Shown here in pieces: positions 49,371-63,700 of a stretch of 64,000 nt of DNA. Under the pieces are notes generated by a model. That model did no database searches. It worked only from the letters and a program-made list of their open reading frames with translations, and was not told where the DNA came from. Made by a program: the position numbers and the translations under genes. The stretch covers positions 13,975,764 through 14,039,763 of the forward strand of contig NC_092583.1 of NCBI RefSeq assembly GCF_037975245.1. Direction: 5' to 3'. The DNA comes from Apostichopus japonicus (lineage: Eukaryota > Echinodermata > Holothuroidea > Aspidochirotida > Stichopodidae). Each line of letters starts with the position of its first letter. Positions within the stretch are counted from its first letter, which is position 1.

Positions 49371-52319
49371 TTTGTGAATATACCAGTTCATCTCGATTAG
49401 ACTACACATCTCAACAAAGTATAATTTCTATGCTTTGTCATTTAGGCAATTAAAACAAATTGACCTCTCAGTATGTAATTTACCAATTATAACTGATTAG
49501 TCAGTCAATACTTACATAAGCACATTTGAGTCAACATAATATCATTGTCATAAACAAAGTCCATTGAGCAGTTCAGTAATTTCACTATTAACAATAGTAC
49601 GTACTTTACGAGGTTCACAGTCATATGGACAAAGCATACCACAAGTTAGGTCACTGTGTATAGAGAGAGGATATGTTGGGTACATGTAGCTGTCATATTA
49701 AGGAAAGAATATCAATAGTTCACTAATATCACTTATATCATATTAAAGCCCCATGTGTTGTTCCATTATAAACACAAACTGAGAGATCCCTAACTCTACA
49801 AATGCATTTGGTACTGCTGAATCGTAAACAATCACACAATGCATGACAGTGTAGTTTTTTTTCTGCAAAATTTTGGCCCATTCTTAGCATCACAGAACAG
49901 TACCAAAAGTAGATTCTTTAGACTGTCAGTATTGAATGCATTGTGGGGCTTTAACATGGTATACACAGAGGATATGAATACTAAAATATATCACTGCACA
50001 ACCTATATTGAGTTGTTCAATGTTGTCCAAGTGGTAACTAAGGATGTTGAGCAGACCTCTGTCCAAGGTGATATGGAACAGCCTCAGCTTACTGTAGATA
50101 CTTTTACATGAACAAAATATTTTGAGTTGCTCATGGTGTATTGCAGTCATGTTATGAACAGAATGTATGTATCTCACCATTCAGTTTAACCATTAACTGG
50201 GGGGTGGGGGAGCGGGACTGGGGCCAATTACTGTGGGCCAGAGATATTCTCTTGTACCATGGGCCCCATTGAGTGAGGATAGTTTAATTAATATAGAGTT
50301 AGCCAACTAGTGGAGTATATTACTTAACAAGGGAGCAGTTTCTTAAAACAACACCTTGTTAAGAGGTGTTGTGATTACATGAGTGATATATACAATGCAA
50401 AGATAACCAAATGAAGCTTCATATATTATGACCTTGCTGAAGAACTACATTTCATATAATGCAGTTCACATTGCACTTGTTAAAAACTCTGTTTTTTTGT
50501 AACTGTAGTGTTGTTAATTCAATATCTTTTGCAATATATCTAGTATTCACAAATATTCAGTCTATGAATAATGTATATATTTAACATATTTACATGGATA
50601 AAAAAGTGGTACTTTTATTAAAGACCTGTTGCATTTTCTTATTTTGTCTGGAAATCCAAAGGAAAGAAATACTTCCATAACAAGGTGCAGACACATAAAG
50701 TGCTGTTGCCAGACATTTGGAAGTGGGGTGGGATGGGAGGGGAGCCACACTGAAATGAGAGGAACATTTGTTGCTCCAGAAAATTGCCTTCCCACTAGGA
50801 AAGCAATGGGTCTCCCTAAAAGGAGGAGTCTAGCTATGCCCCTGAACGAAAGTCAGGCAAGTTTTGCACCCAACCTTTCAATCAATCAGTACATACAGTA
50901 CAGTGTGAAATTATTTCAAACCATTTAAACCCACAAAATTTTGTTGTACCTGGCTTTAATACTGTACTGTGAAGTGAGTCATGATGTCAGGATGATCACA
51001 TGAAAATATTATGAAGAGAATTACTAGTAATGTGCCACAGATAGTGAAAAATTAAATGTAGTAGAGATTTATTAAGGTTTACTTCAAGTGGTTGGACAAA
51101 AAGGGATTAAGATTAAATTAGTCTAAATGAGTTTGAGGTAACAAAACCACTTTTTTTTAAAACCTTTTGAAGACTTATTTAAGTTAACACCCATAGTTTT
51201 GTCAAAGGTCTCTGAACAATTGATGCTCTAGTGAGTATCCTGCTTTGCAGTGTGAAAACAAAGTGAATCTGTGACATCACAATCATGTTGGTAGGCCTAC
51301 AGTTTAATATATTTGGAGGTTTTGGGGATCATTTTTAATTGTTATTCTCTTTCCAACTGTAATCAGAGGGATCATCCATGTAAATTTGGGGTTATCTATG
51401 TTGAAAAGTAAAATATGACAGTTTCTGTGAACGTTTCTATAATACAACAAATTCTGGCAATTAACTAACTGAAAAGTTCTTGAGAGGAACCTCTGACAAC
51501 CTTTCGAAGGTTTTCTTGCCAAATCATGTACTTCAGTTCACCCAAGTGTAATTTTCAACATACAGTGTAGTTTTTTAACATACAGGAAACTTTAAAAAAC
51601 AATTTTCATGAAAAATGGGTTAATGTATTAATCCAGAAAAGAGTACATTTTAACAAATTTCTTGTCCCATCCTGACATCAGAACACAATTCATACTTTGT
51701 ATTTTATTTAACATGTTTTTTAAATGGCTAAGCGTGAAACACATTCACCAACAGATGAAAAGCCTGTTGCTTGGTGACAAAGTAGACTTACCTCCCTAAC
51801 CCCTATCAACACTTCACTCAGGAGACCCTTTTGTGTACTTTTTTTAACATATATCATTTTTTTTTTGGCCAACAATTTTCATATCATTATCAACTTTTGT
51901 GTTACCCTGGTAACAGGATTTGAGCAACATACTCTTTTAAGGGTAGAGCAGATTTTGGCGCATCTGACTGATCTCCGATATGACCTTGTATTTGGAGACA
52001 ATCTAGACATATCCCCACCCCCAACCCACAAGATCACAAGTGTACTCTTTCCAAGATACCATGTATTTTCTTGCAAAATGGCTCACTTTGTGTTAATAGA
52101 AAGACAGGTATTTGAGCAGTAACCATTAAAGGAAAGGGCAAAAGATGTTATTTTCCCAATGAGCAGAATGAAATCTGCCCCATGATCTCACACAAAGGAT
52201 GCGAGGGATGTTATAATGTGTTAGGAAACAATCATGAGTTGTTCCATTAATAAGGGCCACTACATAAACAAACAAACAAGCATCATTTTAGAACTGATAA
52301 GGACATTTTTGAAAATGAT
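49371..52319. other. P450 3' flank and intergenic
   Basis: ATTAAA at 49449 and 49742 are weak polyadenylation candidates, and no AATAAA was noticed nearby. A solitary MITE-like right end (reading CAGGGGCATAGCTAG on the opposite strand) sits at 50828-50842. No further gene is seen. Confidence 0.45.
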
Positions 52320-52883
52320 AGTAGATAAAAAGGTAGAATCATAAATGCTGTTTACATTCATCTCCCTATGAATCTGATCCTTCTTATTTTTTTTGCAATT
52401 TCTATTAGGGGCACTGCCCAAGATGCCCATCTGCAACAACCACCACTGAAAGGTACAAGGATTGACAATTTCTTTCTTATACTAACAGATCATTTGACTG
52501 ACTATCTTAGTAGATAAAAAGGTAGAATCATAACTGCTGTTTACATTCATCTCCCTATAAATCTGATCCTTCTTATTTTTTGCAATTTCTATTAGGGGCA
52601 CTGCCCAAGATGCCCATCGGCAACAACCACCACTGAAAGGTACAAGGATTGACAATTTCTTTCTTATACTAACAGATCATTTGACTGACTATCTTAGTAG
52701 ATAAAAAGGTAGAATCATAACTGCTGTTTACATTCATCTCCCTATAAATCTGATCCTTCTTATTTTTTGCAATTTCTATTAGGGGCACTGCCCAAGATGC
52801 CCATCGGCAACAACCACCACTGAAAGGTACAAGGATTGACAATTTCTTTCTTATACTAACAGATCATTTGACTGACTATCTTA
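52320..52883. repeat. Three-copy tandem repeat, about 188-bp unit
   Basis: Units start AGTAGATAAAAAGGTAGAAT at 52320, 52509 and 52696. Copies 2 and 3 are almost identical and copy 1 differs at a few sites. Each unit contains a T-rich tract, ATTAG, a 44-base segment and GGTACAAG, resembling acceptor, mini-exon and donor. Confidence 0.92.
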
Positions 52884-53714
52884 AAACGGATACATAAATT
52901 ATACAGTTTACTTGCACTTATATCTTTTGAAAGAAAAAAAAGGTTGAACAAGGGCAGAACACAGACGTTTTTGGAACTTGCAGGTACCAGTATATGAGAT
53001 GATTCCAAATAATGTGGTATTAGTGGCAGTACTTGCCACTTTATTACAGGGAATGCAAGAGAGGATTAGTGGTCTGTTTATTAACCAACGATGTAAAAAC
53101 AATGTGCCATATGGTAAACAATCACAAGGTGCATTACATAATGTCGAGATCTCTTCAACACTGGCTGTTATGTTTGCAGCCAACTTCGAGCAAGAAATGA
53201 CACATTGTTTATCAAGTTCGAGCTTTGTCTCTCCTATACTCTGCATTTAAACACAATCATCGAAATTGATCATAAAGACAGAAAACGATTGTATCCTTTT
53301 GTTGTACTAATATATTACACAATTTTCTTTCTATTTTACAATGCAAAAAGGAAATCTAACTTCTCATAAACTACTCTTGTTCCTACCACCCTAAACAACA
53401 AAAATGTTACCGAACCTTCACCAGAACATTCAGGACTAGAGTACTGACCCTTCCAGGAAAAGAGAAGAAACTATACCAAATAGCATATAAATGTCTCAGT
53501 GAGAGACTGAATGCTACAATGCATATTGATGCTTGAATATGAGTCCTTGGACTTTCTAGCATATTTGTGAGAAGTGACAATGGCTGAAGAGGGTTCAATG
53601 GGACATATGACTTTGACTTGAGGGGGCCAACCACAAAGTTTCCCCAAGACTTTCCAACAAAATGGATCACACCTACAGTATGAATTCTATCCCACAAATT
53701 CCACTATTTGTTTT
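52884..53714. other. Non-coding stretch, overlapping ORFs of 90-112 codons judged doubtful
   Basis: The ORFs at 52978-53250 (+) and 52908-53246 (-) overlap almost exactly on opposite strands. Neither resembles a known family. Confidence 0.35.
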
Positions 53715-54180
53715 TGAACAAAGGGCACTTTTTAAATGGGGGGGGGGGAAAAGATTTAAAAAAAAAAAAAAAAATCAGATTTTTTTAATACAAAACTAAT
53801 ATAATTTATATTACATATTTATTCATAAGTATCTGTTTTTCAACAATAGGACAATTTTTAATTACATTTCATTTAAGGTTGTCAACACAAGGGCACTTTT
53901 TAAATGACAAAACCAGATTTTTATTTTAATACAAAAATGAAATAATTTATATTAAATATTCATTCATAAGTATCTGTTTTCAACAATAGGACACTTTTTA
54001 AGTACATTTCATTTTAGGTTGTCAACACAAAGGCACTTTTTAAATGACAAAATCAGATATTTTTAAAATACAAAAATGAAATAATTTATATTAAATATTT
54101 ATTCATAAGTATCTGTTTTCAACAATAGGACACTTTTTAATTACATTTCATTTATGGGTGTCAACGATAGGGCACTTTTT
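53715..54180. repeat. Tandem repeat, about 140-bp unit, three or more copies
   Basis: GGGCACTTTTTAAATG-type starts lie at 53723, 53891, 54031 (one base changed) and 54170. The first interval is longer because of poly-G and poly-A expansion. Shared phrases are ATTCATAAGTATCTGTTTT and TAATTTATATTA. Confidence 0.88.
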
Positions 54181-57100
54181 GAGTTACGAAAGCAGGAGAA
54201 ACAACAGAGATGGCCAACAATTGGCAAAAGGAAAGATCCTCCCCAGAGTGGAAGTTGGTCAAAGTTTGTGAACCCCCCCCCCACCCTGAAAGAACCTACA
54301 TGGTATCATGAAAAGTCATATTTGTACTTAAATTTGTAATACCCCGTCCCCACACCATGAAGACTGACTATGCGTCTGTCTACAAGTCCCAGCAAGAAGG
54401 TTTATTTAAGGAGAAATACACCCAAGACTTTTCTACTTAGAGAATACCATTTTGCAGTATTCTCATTTCGACACAACATGAATGCTTGAAAATATTTCTT
54501 TGAACCTTAAAATTGATTTAATTGTCACCAATGGTATTCACCATTTTGTTTGAATTCCAACAGTTCCTGCTGGTTTTGTGACATAAGCGAACCATGTATT
54601 GCATTTCAACACATATATTTCCTACGCGCCGTTCACGATTACTAAGGGCAATATCTAGTCAAATTTTTCTTCCGGACTCTGGAATTTTTGAAAAAATGAG
54701 AACATGCATAATGACCTCCAAAACAGAAGGTTTGTAAAAACGATTAAAAAATTCCTGGGGCTGTATATCTCATTTAAACTTACCTGTAACTTTTTTACAG
54801 TACAGATGTTTTCAAAACTGTGGGTACCTGTAAAAACGACAAAATATAAACAGCAATGAATGATACAGAAAGAAAACTTTAAATTTCTGTCTGAAAAAGC
54901 TATGAAAACCATAAATATATAATGCCAAGTGATCATAATCTCCCAACCTACTACTGGAAGTGGCTGGGGAGGCAAGGGTGGGGGGGGGGAGGTGTAGGTG
55001 ATGTTGAGACTGTGCACGAAATGTTTAATTTATGCTTAACATCGCATTTTGTTTGCCTCCGGTTGACATGCTTATGGAGATCTACCAAGTATTACTGAGT
55101 TAGATATTAACAACTGATTCAGCAAAGGCAAACTCTAGGCTGTTTAAAGCAAATGAAGTTAAATCGTAATTAACCACTCTATACATGTATATTTGACTCT
55201 ACGAACTTTGTCATCCTGAACTTTTTCAAATTAGTATAAATCTCAAGCAAAAGCAAGTTCTTTATGTAAGGTTACTAAGGTAACCTGAAATTACAACATA
55301 TTTTTTTTTTTTTAAAAACAGGTTGTTTTTCACAAAACACATCAAATAACACGTCAAGCCACCTCAACCAAGACTCCTCAGCCCTTTGCGAATCCCCTTC
55401 CTACCAGACAAAAAATGAAACAAATAAGAATATGCCTTGAATGGGGGGTTCACAAACTACACTTTGTTGAACAGATATTGGGAACAATCTAGGTTAAAAC
55501 CCCCTGCAGCAAATACCAAACTACCACTCATGGAATTCTTTACAATCTTTTCATCACAAAAAAATTGCAGGAATAATAGGAAAAAATTAGCTTAGTAGAA
55601 ATAGTGGCATGCACTAGTAACTCTGTATGGAATTGAAATGTTTTGTTATGAAATACTTAGATAAGAACTCTTTGTGTTTTTTTCAGTGTTGTTGTCCTTG
55701 ATATTGGTACTGATATATGCCCTTTTTAACTGAAAAACAAACAATATGTCAATCAACAAATGGATAATTAAATTTTCCATAATTACCTGGCAGGGTTCCC
55801 TTCCAGTATACCAATAGGTATTACGGTGGTTTGAAAAAATAGCTTGTACGTCATATATAATACTACATTCAAGTGGAAGCCATATTTATGATACTGAAAA
55901 AATCTAAATATTGCCTTTGTTCTATATAAAATTTAGTAACTGTCCTTTAATCGGGTGCATGAGCAAGTAAATGTCTTGATCTCACTTTTTAATACAGAAA
56001 AATAATGTAGAGAACATTTTTCGATGGACTTGGTTATTGCCAGCAAGGCAATAACATTATTGAAAAATTCTCTTAATGAATGAAAAACAATGCAGTGTGT
56101 TTTAAGAACGTCCAGAACATGTGGTAATGAAGTGGTACTGTGTGAATGACTGCAGTGTTGTCATCACTATTATTTAGTACACATTAGGATTTTAATGAAC
56201 TCTCATGATGGAGTGCGTCATGCCTATCTTAAAGGTATGGAAGACTCACCCCAAACCGTGTGCGGCCATCTGAAAAGTTAACTTTTCGTTGCTTGCAAGT
56301 GACGTTTTGTTTGTGTTGCTACAAAATGCAGACAGTAATGAAACATTGTGTAATCTTTAGCTGGACCTGAGATGTCCATCACTGTATGCTTTGTACACTG
56401 TGCTTTGGGTATTGACCGCAGCTGTATGTACTGACTGTACACTAGTGTCTAAATTACCGACGGTAGCAAGCTGTGTGTGTATTTTCTGGGATCGATGGTG
56501 GTGTCTAACACTTCTGTTACACCTCATTCGAAACTAGGTCAAATTACGGGCATAAGACGTTTCTTTTTGCGCGAGTCTTCACACCCTTTAAGTACTGAGT
56601 AGGTGCAGCCACATGGTTGTAACATTGTACCTTGTTAGCTTGAGGTATCCAATGAAGTGCATGTATTACATGGTGCAAAATTCACAACCGACCACACAAA
56701 CGTAGCATTACATCAAACAGCCAGTACACATAACTTCATGGAAACACATTGCTAGACCTAGAATATAGGACTGAGTTATTTTGAACTGAACAGGAGTACC
56801 TAACCATAAAAATATTAATAGTAATAATAATAATAAATAAACAAATAAAGGCCAAACAGAGAAAGAATTTGAACCAAATAAACTAGTTGTGTTTTAATAT
56901 TAAACAAGTTTAATACTTAAAAGGTAGTCTTTGTAATTTGGTGTCTACAAGACATTTCTTGGATGATCACCAAAAGACTTAAAATAGTTTGTTCTTGTGA
57001 CCTTAAATTTGGGTACCACTACGTACCAGTTTGAAATAAAATACAATATAATGGCTATCACATGGTTTAGTAGGAGTTGAAACGTGACTTGGCACAGCAC

Positions 57101-58103
57101 CAAAACAACAACTTCTGCAGTTACAGCAGTTATTCAAATTTTACTGAAGGAAATATGATTGGTTGAGCTTGTAAGGGATGACTGCGCAAGTATTACTACA
57201 GTTTAGGTTGTATAACGAACCAGTGAATGGAAACGTGCAAGATCAAGGATGGGACATGTGTGAGTGTGGGCCTACAAATATGACGAAGTTCAGCTAACCT
57301 TTAATATTGAAGCTACATTTGATTAAAAGGGTTGCCATATCAATTGTTTGTGACATTTAGGGTTAGAGACCCCTACAGCACGAAAATTTATTCAAAGGAA
57401 AATAGTATAGACACAAACTTTACAGCACTCATGTGTTGTCCTGTAGCAGTTTAACTAAAAGTACATTGGTTTTAATTTTTTTTAAATTGTCTTCTTCTGA
57501 ATGAAATTTGAATGTAATGCAAGAATAGTCGTACATATGGACTTGAATGATTTTCTAAGGCAGGTTTTGATGTTGAAAACAACAGGGATGCAGGTTTGAA
57601 CAGCTCTTGTCTAGACAAACAAGCCTCGATCGATAAACTACATACAAGTATGTATTTTTCAAAGCGTAAACTAACCAATCGTGACCTTTTTTCTCGATTC
57701 CCCTCCTCCATAGGGACTAGGCCAAACCAAAAAACTTAAAGACAAACCCATTTCTCTCAATATGCATAAGACACAAGATGAATTGTTCCATTTCAAACAG
57801 GGGTCAAATAGGCGTGCGTGCATATAGCTGTATGGGTGCAGTCAACATGATTGCCGCTGTCGGTTGTAAACAGATACTGCATACTGTATGTATGCAGCAC
57901 ATATGAAAAGTTAAATACATTGAAACTGCAATGTTATCTTCTTGTGGTATAATCATTTTTCTTAATATGTTAATATCTTTTGTGGCGCAAATTTCCAGAA
58001 TGGCATATTTACAGTGTGACCGTGTGTGTTGCATGTACAGCTGTGTGAATTGCATACTAAGCTTGTATAACATGCTTAGTTGACTTGGCCACTCCCACAT
58101 GAC
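54181..58103. other. Intergenic, nothing recognised
   Basis: AT-rich, with short ORFs only. Simple runs are present at about 54978 (G), 55303 (T) and 56815-56850 (AATA). Confidence 0.45.
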
Positions 58104-58660
58104 CAGTGGCGGAGCTAGGGACATTGGTCAAGGGGGGCGAGAATGGTCTGTAGGGGTGCTTTCGACACTATCTAAGCGGAGCGCAACCACAGGTTGGCGC
58201 GGAGCGTACAGACATATTTTGAGTAAAGATACTCCCCAGATCGCCGGAAATGACCCTTTCCGGGCCTTGCTAATTTGCAGATAAACAAAGAATAAATAGG
58301 TATCATCGCCATTTGTGATAACTCAGAAGTTTATATGTGTGTTGAAAGTACATGCATTTCATCACAATACCTGTGGTATCTTTGTGGATGCTCATGTTTT
58401 CGTAGCCCTGGCACAATGCCTGTTGTACCTATTAGGTATTTTGGACCTGTAAATGCCAACAATACCACATCTTGTCAGAAAATTATACACCAACAAAATG
58501 TGACAAATGTCAATATGTAGATGAGAGCGCAATAAAAAAGTCAAAATCGCGAATAAGTAAAAAGTGGTAAAAAGCTGAAAAGGGCGCCAGCAGTCCATTT
58601 GAGTCCATCAGGGGGGCATCCGCCCCCCCCCCCCCCGACTGTATGGACGCTCCGCCACTG
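58104..58660. mobile_element. hAT-like MITE with perfect 12-bp TIR and 8-bp target duplication
   Basis: The ends CAGTGGCGGAGC (58104-58115) and GCTCCGCCACTG (58649-58660) are perfect inverted repeats. The octamer CACATGAC flanks both sides (58096-58103 and 58661-58668). The 557-bp interior has a C run at 58624-58636 and no transposase. TIR type and 8-bp duplication fit the hAT superfamily. The unbroken duplication suggests a fairly recent insertion. Confidence 0.9.
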
Positions 58661-60321
58661 CACATGACCACTGAGCTTTGTGGAGAGTCGTCAGAAACAT
58701 GCATAAGTGTGCAGCTCAGATGGTGATAGAGAAAATGCGACTCCCCGGTCAAACATGTTGGTATGCACACTTTTATCTGTACTAATCGCAACTTATGATG
58801 ATGTTTGAACATCACATAAAATAACAGGGTTCTTGTATTGATTGTCATGGATATAGTAACCAAGTAAGATGCCCATGTAAGCTTAACATTTTAAATTTTT
58901 GTACTTAAAAGGTTTTCACATTTTGACCACTTTTGGCCTCAAAGATCGAACCACTGACCTCCACATAAAACGAAGCTTTATCTTCTTCACTATGATGGAT
59001 CATTATCTTGAGCACAAGGTTTTCTACATGCTGTAGAGAGAAGAAACTACACAATGAAAACTGGCACCAACAACTGTATGAGCAAGTAGCAACCTACACA
59101 TACTGCTGATAATTACAACCATGTTATCAGAATAACCTGCAGTAGTAGCTGATACTTCTAAACAGCAAAGATCTAAATGACTAGCTCCTTTGATGCTCTC
59201 TTTTCTTTTTCCTTTATGGGGGAGGGTGGGGGGGGGGAATTGTTTATTCATGGATTAGCTTTTTGTTTAAAACTTCCAGACTATAACTAAGTTCATGCAA
59301 GGTCATCAGCACTGGCTGCAAATATTAGCATGCAAGTTCTTTGAAGCTGTAGTATGCATTATACTAAAATATGTGCTTATTAATCAAACAATCATGACGA
59401 TTAACTTTTTGGCCAAATTTTGGCCCACTTAATGTACAGAACAAGCTGCTTGGAACAAATTCAAGTGAGTGTACACATCAATTTGTCCTGCATTTCTTTC
59501 ACCAATGGAGTAACAGTTCCTGTTTGAAATCAGATGAATTCTTGAGCGAATATCTTGACCGGACTACATACTAGTGAAAAACCAAGTATGCAGGGAACAC
59601 TGTTTGTTCGGCTCAATCATGGATTGAGCCTCTAGGGTTGTGCAATCAACATCAATACATTGACTAGGATGGGGTTGGGGAGGGGGGGGGAAGGTGGTTA
59701 AATGTGTCCAATACATTATTTTGAGAAAGATGGATGTGCTATCTTTATCTCCCACAACACAAGGATAACAAGCACAACAGAGTTAAATATTAAGGAGTAT
59801 CCAGTTTATCCATCATCAGTAGTACAAGTTCAATATGTGTCCAGTCACTGACTGGAGTCACTGTGCTAGAACTCTCACTTGCAAGGACCAAGCGCAGCAG
59901 ATTTATAAGGAGTCCCTTACTTAAAGCACCAGTCTAACCAACAACAGTATTAACTGTTAGACTTGAGTCCAGTCTCTGACTGTGTTATTTCTATGGGTAA
60001 TAATTTTACAAAACGGTTGAGCTGAAGTGGTATTTAGTAACTCAAGAGATGACTTGTTACAACACTGATACAGAGCCTTAGTTTTGAATAAGTTTTGCTC
60101 ATTTCAATGATAAGTATGTCAATCATGTCAGTTATTTATTGGTACAGGGAATAATTTATCCAGTATCGCATAGCAAAATGCAATGCAAAATGGTCATATT
60201 GCTATATAAGTCCAAAGTTGTGTAGACATATTTTACACAGGAACCATACTCGTTTATGATCTTGAGACAAAATCCAGAGCCTTCAAAACTGCTAGTATTC
60301 AAACTTTGAACCCTATATTCC
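58661..60321. other. Intergenic, nothing recognised
   Basis: Apart from G runs near 59221-59238 and 59680-59692 there is no structured feature or coding evidence. Confidence 0.45.
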
Positions 60322-60782
60322 CAGGGGCGTAGCCAGTATGTAGCACTGTTGGCCTGGTCCTACACTTTTTTTGGCCAAGTTATCTTTTTTTAAAAACACC
60401 CATAATTCAAATCCATAAGCTTGCTGGGCGAGTTTAAGAGTCTAGACAGGAAAAACTATTGAAACGAACGTAGCAAGAATATGGCTAAATTAGGTGACCT
60501 ATTCTTCTGTCATCTAGGCTGTCATTTCTATCGTGTGCCGTTTCATTCAATACTCTACCCACCAAAAAAGACTAGGATCCGATCTTGTCAGTTTTTTAAC
60601 ATCTGGGTTTAAAAGTGATATTGAATGAGGTGTCTCAAGTTAGCAAGAGGCCATGGAACCAGAATCAACACTTGGGAAGGGCCGTTTCAGCCCATCTGGG
60701 GGTTTGTAAAACCAAAAACCAATGGTGGCGCTCCCCTCAGAGAGTCATGCCTACAACTTTGAAAATCCTGGCTACACCCCTG
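60322..60782. mobile_element. MITE with 15-bp TIR (CAGGGGCGTAGCCAG)
   Basis: The left end CAGGGGCGTAGCCAG (60322-60336) matches the reverse complement of the right end CTGGCTACACCCCTG (60768-60782) at 14 of 15 bases. ATTCC flanks both sides (60317-60321 and 60783-60787), suggesting a 5-6 bp duplication. That makes the superfamily less certain than for the CAGTGGCGGA elements. There is no coding capacity, and the ORF at 60615-60797 is internal. Confidence 0.82.
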
Positions 60783-60787
60783 ATTCC

Positions 60788-63700
60788 CAATAACTGAAAT
60801 TAGGCAAATAGTGCCGGGTGAGACAAATTTAACAAACATTTTGAGCAGGGAAATCCTTATTGGTGTCTGCTAATTCATACTTTATCTCTGATTATATACT
60901 ACTTCTGTGCAAACACAAAATGATCATCAATAACAACATCACAAAAGATATTCACAAAGACATAGCAAAAAGCTTAGTCATGATAGATATGACAAGAGTA
61001 CACCCACACCTGAACAAGCTGCCAAGTCAAATAAACAATTTTTCTTATCTATTTTTCCACCACACAATAGATACCAGTCTGTCACCCTCACAATCTATAC
61101 ATATTTTTTTATATTTATATTTATATTGTAATAAATTGTCAAATTAATATAATACACTATATACAGTTATATATACAGATAGTGTATTATATATCACTTT
61201 GCTGCGAAAGAATTTAATTGACAAAATCTTGTAAATATATTTTTTAAATTTGGAACAAAACATTGAACTGCTATTATCTGGCTGGCACCAAAAAGGTTTC
61301 CACATTGTATTTTATATAATTTTCCTTAACAAATTTGTACTACAGAAAAAAATGCTGGGAAATTTAAAATAAAATTTGAAAGGGCAATAGAACAAGAAAC
61401 CTTTTTTGAACCTGTGACCTCAGACCTGTTTAACAGCCCTACCGGTGCTCAACTAATTGAGCTATCCAGCTCTTAGTTACTGATGATATATCTGCATAAC
61501 CAACTCTTGGCTAGGGAGTGCCCAGTCAGTACAATACTTTGCATATCACATAATATGGGATCACAACCCAATTTCATTGCACGTAACCAGGAAAGTGGAA
61601 GGGTGGAATTTTAAGAGACAGTTGCATTTGTGTAATTATTATTAAATTATGCAAAGGGGCACATCTAGGTTTAATGGTAAATATTACGAATTGTCCACAT
61701 TTAGGTAACATCATATCAATGCATAATTAACTGTTTACCTCCATAAGGGCTATAGTCAAATACAGCAGGAATATTTGTCAGTGTTAAAATAATACATGCA
61801 AAAACCTATACCCTTGTTCCAAAGCCTATTTTGTTAAACCTTGATACAACAACTTGCCACATTTATCTCCTTGACTAAATAAAAAATAACATTTATCAGG
61901 AAAATATTATTTTTTTGCAAACAATGAAATCATTTCATCTTTCTTCCAATAAAAATAATACAATGGTCTGATACATAATAAAACAAACAATGCAATCAAC
62001 ATTGAACCCTTCAAGACATCTATAAACAAGGACAATGCTAATGTCATTGACATATTAACCATATAGATTGCTCTGTTTGTTTAAGTTGCTTAAACATTTA
62101 AGTCACTTTAGAAAGAATCAACTGTTAGCCCAGTAGAGGAGTTTGACCTAGACAGTGAAATGTCAGAACAAAGGAAGGATGTTTGCCCTGATCATTTAAT
62201 TAAGGTCAAGGTATCTTTTATAGAAGTCTTACCCAAAGAGAAATATTGGAGGCAGACAATGTTAAACTTGTATTTAAGAGAAAATAAAGTCCCCTACTTT
62301 TTAGTTGCAAGTGTCATGTCAATGTTTTGTCCTTTTCTTGAGATATGGTTGATTGAATGAAATAAAATATTGGTGGACTAAACCTTGCCTTAATTACCTC
62401 AGGAAGTGAATCACAGTGTGACTCATTAGGTCAGTTGTTCTTCAAAGCTTTACTTAGGCTGTTATAATCTCCTAGTTGATTTATACTTGAAACCTGATTC
62501 ATTTGGAATGTTTGCTTAGCTCTCAAATGTTCTCTGTCAGAATTTCTTGAAATGCAAACTTTTATAGAAATATTACATTCCTCTGTGAATAAATGATTGA
62601 AATATTATTTAATGAAGAAGACCTTTTAGCTCAATTGTCCTCATGACATCATTCACTCTGTTGTTGCCAGATACAAAATATCAAATTTGAAAAAGTCAGA
62701 TCTTTACAACACACAAAGCTATGAGGATGTGATTTTGACCAAAAATGCAAATAATTATCATCAAGTTTGCTAAGAACTTAAGCCACCCAAAAGATCTCCT
62801 TAAAACCACATATGACATGTGACTGAAAACTTTGAATGATTTTTTCATATTTTTTTTTTTATGAACACTGAATAATTATAATAAGCAATGTATCTTACAC
62901 GAAGTTTAATTAAACTGATGAGTTATCTATATGTAAATATGAAGCAGACTTTTAATTGTTCACGTCAGTGATATAGGGTTTGTTATTTGAAAAGACTAAT
63001 AACCATATCAGATGCCATGTGTGACTGGAAACATGATTACAGTACAGATAGTACTATTTTGTGACAAACACTGAAATTGTATGACAAGAAGGATATAGAA
63101 AAACACAGCTTATCTTCCTGTTGGTGTTATACTTCAACCCACTGCAATGTCAATTGATGTTAAGTGCATTGCCACTTGAGGCAGAATTTAAATAACTATA
63201 TCAAGTACAGTAAATCAAGAAATTATAAGCAGCACTGGTCAAAGAGATTAAAGAGAACCTTCTGAACTTAAACACAACAGTTTGTAACTTGTTAATAGAT
63301 TTCTACAGATCTATCTATATTAATTCATACAAACAAATTATTGTAAAATTGTATATTTTGATATATTCAACTGTCTTTAACTTTCCTGTGAAGTTGAGAA
63401 CTGGGAAATAAACTTAAATAATGTATCGATCGATCAACTAACACAATCAATCTATTTAAAAAATTGTAAAACTTTCATGAAACGATATTAATTACTTGGA
63501 TTGTTATTTAATTAACAATAGCTGCTATGGCTGTGCAGGATATGGTGTAGATGGAAGTGGTGAGAAACATCGTAGTTTATTAGTGTCTGATTACAAATTT
63601 AACCAAAGATATCATGTGTTTAAAAGATTAATGAGCAAAGATTAGGCAGGGATTTTTTTTAATGGTAGTCTCAGCTGGTCTGTTCAAGAAAACCAAATCT

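Noticed and set aside
52908-53250. Overlapping 90- and 112-codon ORFs on opposite strands
   Set aside because: There is no domain, no splice signals and no support for either strand.
54655-55017. 120-codon minus-strand ORF
   Set aside because: It starts in a G/C homopolymer region and has no recognisable domain or splice context.
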